From Actinomycetota bacterium (GTDB taxonomy: Bacteria; Actinomycetota; Acidimicrobiia; Acidimicrobiales; AC-25), in assembly GCA_005888395.1 (NCBI GenBank), contig VAXF01000184.1:4714-12815 (forward strand): a DNA stretch of 8,102 bases, read 5' to 3'. This document shows, piece after piece, positions 6,149 to 8,102 of this stretch (its first letter is position 1; each line of letters begins with the position of its first letter). Both the position numbers and the translations under genes were made by a program. The notes under the pieces were generated by a model, which was not told the origin of the DNA, did no database searches, and worked only from the letters and a program-made list of their open reading frames with translations.

Positions 6149-6155
6149 AAAGAGG
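6149..6155 (+). promoter_or_regulatory. Ribosome-binding site deciding the start at 6161
   Basis: AAAGAGG followed by TGGTC lies five bases before ATG. It closely matches the anti-Shine-Dalgarno complement and selects the ATG at 6161 over the in-frame GTG at 6155, whose first base is the last base of this site. Confidence 0.8.
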
Positions 6156-6160
6156 TGGTC

Positions 6161-7732
6161 ATGAAATCTCGGGCTGTGCGGTGGTTCCACGGGCTCTTGC
6201 CGGCCCTGCTCATCGGATCCGTGCTCGCAGGTGCGGGCGGCGTGGCGCAGCTGGTCAGCGCTCCACCGGCCATCGGCGCCAGCGTCACCAAGTCATCCGA
6301 CCTCTTACTTGTGAAATTAGTGTTACCGGGTTCGTCAGGCGCCGGAGCGGGTGACGAGGTCACCTTCACGATCCAGATCGCGAACAACGGTCCCGACGAC
6401 GCGGGCACGAAGGTCAGCATCACGGATCAGATTCCGTCGCAGACCACGTTCGTGCGCGACTTAGGTGGCCCCGACTGGTCATGCCCGGGCGGCCACAACC
6501 CCGACGCCTTAGGCCTGATCTTATGCTTATACATCCCGGGCGGGGGCAACGTCATCACACCGAACGTGCCCATCCCCGTGTTTACGCTCGTCTTGCGCAT
6601 CAAGTTATTAGCGACGGGCGCGATCACGAACAGCGCGTGCGTTTTCGTATCGACGACCGGCCCGAACAAGCCCATCGACTTAAAGCCCTTAAACAACTGC
6701 GACTCCGCGACGCTCGGCGAAGGCGGCGGCACCACCACCGGCACGACCGGAACCACCGGCACGACCGGCACGACCGGAACCACCGGCACGACCGGGACCA
6801 CGGGTACGACCGGCTCGCCTCCGCCGCCGCCCGCGCCCGCGCACGTGGTGAAGGTGGTCAGACTCGGCGGACCGTTACGAATCTTCACCGCGATCGCGGT
6901 CTCACAGGACAGCTACCCCACCGCGGGTTCGGCGAAGACGGCCGTGTTCGCCCGCTCCGACCTCTTCCCCGACGCGCTTGCGGGCACGCCGCTGGCGGTG
7001 GTCAAGGACGGGCCGCTGCTCCTCACGCCGCCCAGCTCGCTCGACCCGAACAGCGCGGCCGAGCTCCAGCGGGTGCTGCCCTCCGGCGGCACGGTCTACG
7101 TGCTCGGTGACGTCGACGCCATCTCGCCGTCAACGGCCGCCGCCATCGGGGCGCTCGGCTACAACGTCGTGCGCTTCGGCGGTCCCGACCGCTACGGCAC
7201 CGCCATCAAGATCGCGGTGGGCGGGCTCAACAGCCCGAGCAGCGTGCTGCTGGCAACGGGCATCGACTTCCCCGACGCCCTCGCCGGCGGTGCGGCTGCG
7301 GCCAAGACCGGCTCGGCCGTGCTCCTCACCACTGGCTCGTCGATGCCAGCCAGCACGGCCAGCTACCTGAGCGCCCATCCCGGCTCTCGCTTCGCCCTCG
7401 GTGGGCCGGCGGCGGCCGCCGACCCGGCGGCGACGCCGGTCGTCGGAATCGACCGCTACGACACCGCCCGCAAGGTCGCCGACCAGTTCTTCAGTGCCCC
7501 GGCCTTCGTCGGCGTGGCGACCGGGGAGAAGTTCCCCGACTCGCTGTCCGGTGGCGCGCACATCGGCAAGAAGGGCGGCCCGATGCTCCTGACGGCCCCG
7601 TTCGCGCTGTCGTCGCCCACGAGCACCTACCTGTCCGCCAACAAGGCCGGTCTGAACACGGTCTACATCTACGGCGGCACCGACGCCGTGAGCGCCGGCG
7701 TCCAGGCCCAGATCACCACGGCGGTCAGCTAG
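6161..7732 (+). CDS. Secreted DUF11 / Thr-Gly linker / cell-wall-binding repeat 2 protein
   Basis: The product has 523 residues. Residues 1-40 form a signal peptide: basic MKSRAVRW, hydrophobic LLPALLIGSVLAGAGG, and likely cleavage near AIGA-S. Residues 41-185 resemble a DUF11 domain, an immunoglobulin-like surface module, with SVTKSSD, GDEVTFTIQIANNGPDDAGTKVSITDQIPSQTTFV and four cysteines (108, 122, 160, 180) that could form two disulfides. A linker of nine Thr-Thr-Gly units (192-218) and a run of five prolines (220-224) follow. From about 233 to the end are three cell-wall-binding type 2 repeats with FPDALAG, FPDALAGG and FPDSLSGG blocks, plus GGPDRYGTA and IDRYDTARK. Family knowledge makes this an envelope-bound protein displaying the DUF11 module; its partner is unknown. 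Twelve TTA codons lie between 6305 and 6877 and none after, so the gene looks like a mosaic. It is paralogous to the gene at 2-808 and ends 14 bases before a hairpin. Confidence 0.9.
   Translation: MKSRAVRWFHGLLPALLIGSVLAGAGGVAQLVSAPPAIGASVTKSSDLLLVKLVLPGSSGAGAGDEVTFTIQIANNGPDDAGTKVSITDQIPSQTTFVRDLGGPDWSCPGGHNPDALGLILCLYIPGGGNVITPNVPIPVFTLVLRIKLLATGAITNSACVFVSTTGPNKPIDLKPLNNCDSATLGEGGGTTTGTTGTTGTTGTTGTTGTTGTTGTTGSPPPPPAPAHVVKVVRLGGPLRIFTAIAVSQDSYPTAGSAKTAVFARSDLFPDALAGTPLAVVKDGPLLLTPPSSLDPNSAAELQRVLPSGGTVYVLGDVDAISPSTAAAIGALGYNVVRFGGPDRYGTAIKIAVGGLNSPSSVLLATGIDFPDALAGGAAAAKTGSAVLLTTGSSMPASTASYLSAHPGSRFALGGPAAAADPAATPVVGIDRYDTARKVADQFFSAPAFVGVATGEKFPDSLSGGAHIGKKGGPMLLTAPFALSSPTSTYLSANKAGLNTVYIYGGTDAVSAGVQAQITTAVS
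6734..6814 (+). repeat. Nine 9-bp units encoding a Thr-Thr-Gly linker
   Basis: The unit is ACS-ACS-GGN (for example ACGACCGGC), repeated nine times in frame with third-base variation only. It links the DUF11 domain to the cell-wall-binding repeats. Such a tract may change length by slippage in 9-base steps without breaking the frame. Threonine density makes it a possible O-glycosylation stalk (inference). Confidence 0.9.
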
Positions 7733-7746
7733 CCCGACGCACATCC

Positions 7747-7786
7747 GTCAGCAGGAATGCGGCTGAAACGCCGCATTCCTGCTGAC
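7747..7786 (+). terminator. Perfect 17-bp hairpin after the surface-protein gene
   Basis: The left arm GTCAGCAGGAATGCGGC (7747-7763) is the exact reverse complement of 7770-7786, with a six-base loop TGAAAC. It starts 14 bases after TAG at 7730-7732. The base after the stem is A, not T, and no T run follows on either strand, so it is not a classical terminator. Tail-less hairpin terminators have been proposed in actinobacteria. A dispersed repeat element is the alternative. It would separate transcription of this gene from the CopC gene at 7823. Confidence 0.7.
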
Positions 7787-7822
7787 AAAACCCCCGCGCC
7801 GCGGTCGGGCAGGATGGGGCGC

Positions 7823-8102
7823 GTGAGGGCACTCCGGCTCGGCGCTGCGGGCCTCGTCGTGCTGGCCGCGATCGGCCTCGTGCTGGCCGCGATCGGCCTC
7901 GGAGCCTCGCCCGCGAGCGCGCACACGTCGCTCGTCTCCAGCACGCCTGCCGACCGGAGCGTTCTCCCGCAGGCGCCCGGCAAGATCAGCCTCGGGTTCG
8001 CCAACGCGGTCGACCCGCGTCTGGTGAGCATCGGTGTCGTCGACACCGCGGGCGCCCACCATCCCGGAGCCAAGCGCCTCACGCCTGACCGTCCCGACAC
8101 CA
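7823..8102 (+). CDS. CopC-domain secreted copper-binding protein, 5' part (runs off window)
   Basis: 93 codons are visible and the frame is open at the right edge. A GTG at 7823 has AGGA eight bases upstream; an in-frame ATG at 7814 would add three residues but has no spaced ribosome site. The signal peptide has an unusually long hydrophobic core (AALGLVVLAAIG-type residues with one seven-residue unit duplicated) and ends PASA-H. The mature protein then starts with HTSLVSSTPADRSVLPQAPGKISLGFANAVDP, the CopC pattern (AHxxLxxSxPAxGxxLxxAPxxVxLxF), where the first His is a known Cu(II) ligand. In this family the domain may stand alone or be fused to a CopD membrane part; the window ends too early to tell. 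Role: periplasmic or extracellular copper handling (family knowledge). Confidence 0.82.
   Translation, partial: MRALRLGAAGLVVLAAIGLVLAAIGLGASPASAHTSLVSSTPADRSVLPQAPGKISLGFANAVDPRLVSIGVVDTAGAHHPGAKRLTPDRPDT
7859..7900 (+). repeat. Perfect 21-bp tandem duplication in the CopC signal peptide
   Basis: A 21-base unit (7859-7879) is repeated exactly at 7880-7900, in frame. Each copy encodes V-L-A-A-I-G-L, so the hydrophobic core of the signal peptide is seven residues longer than with a single copy. Exact identity indicates a recent event. Confidence 0.93.

Noticed and set aside
6734..6814. Possible CRISPR-like array
   Set aside because: Units are 9 bases, contiguous, without spacers, and in frame inside a gene.
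6481..7110. Open frame with His-Asp-Arg repeats (HDRNHRHDR)
   Set aside because: It is the shifted reading of the Thr-Thr-Gly minisatellite within the confirmed surface-protein gene.

Overview
The window is high-GC DNA, most likely from an actinomycete-type bacterium (Actinomycetota, plausibly class Acidimicrobiia; this is an inference from GC content, GTG-rich starts, gene order and cell-wall-binding repeat proteins). There are no RNA genes, CRISPR arrays or transposases. No gene-free stretch exceeds about 131 bases.

Layout. (1) Positions 2-808, + strand: the 3' end of a secreted protein made of cell-wall-binding type 2 repeats. (2) Positions 834-6029, - strand: a tightly packed nine-gene housekeeping run, in transcription order rsmD, coaD, a SepIVA/DivIVA-like coiled-coil gene, yceD (DUF177), rpmF, plsX, acpP, rnc, fpg. 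Gaps are at most 40 bases and three junctions overlap. (3) Positions 6030-6160: a divergent intergenic region holding both candidate promoters. (4) Positions 6161-7732, + strand: a complete secreted protein with a signal peptide, a DUF11 domain, a Thr-Thr-Gly repeat linker and three cell-wall-binding type 2 repeats. It is paralogous to gene 1. (5) A perfect 17-bp hairpin at 7747-7786. (6) From 7823 to the window end, + strand: the start of a secreted CopC-domain protein.

How the genes relate. The minus-strand run joins 16S rRNA methylation (RsmD), coenzyme A synthesis (CoaD), a probable envelope or septum factor, ribosome parts (L32, with YceD), phospholipid and fatty-acid synthesis (PlsX, ACP), RNA processing (RNase III) and DNA repair (Fpg). 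CoaD, ACP and PlsX are functionally linked: CoA supplies the phosphopantetheine arm of ACP, and PlsX takes acyl chains from acyl-ACP. The two paralogous surface proteins flank this run as direct repeats.

Most notable points: RNase III has no ATG, GTG or TTG that keeps its conserved N-terminus, so a CTG overlapping the acpP stop is the best start; none of the nine operon genes has a recognisable ATG start; PlsX lacks its conserved DGFTGNV-type motif; twelve TTA codons are confined to the DUF11-linker half of the 6161-7732 gene while the operon has none; and two short tandem duplications look recent, one at the stop codon of the first gene and one in the CopC signal peptide. I saw no convincing new multi-gene system. 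The surface-protein pair is the least understood part.
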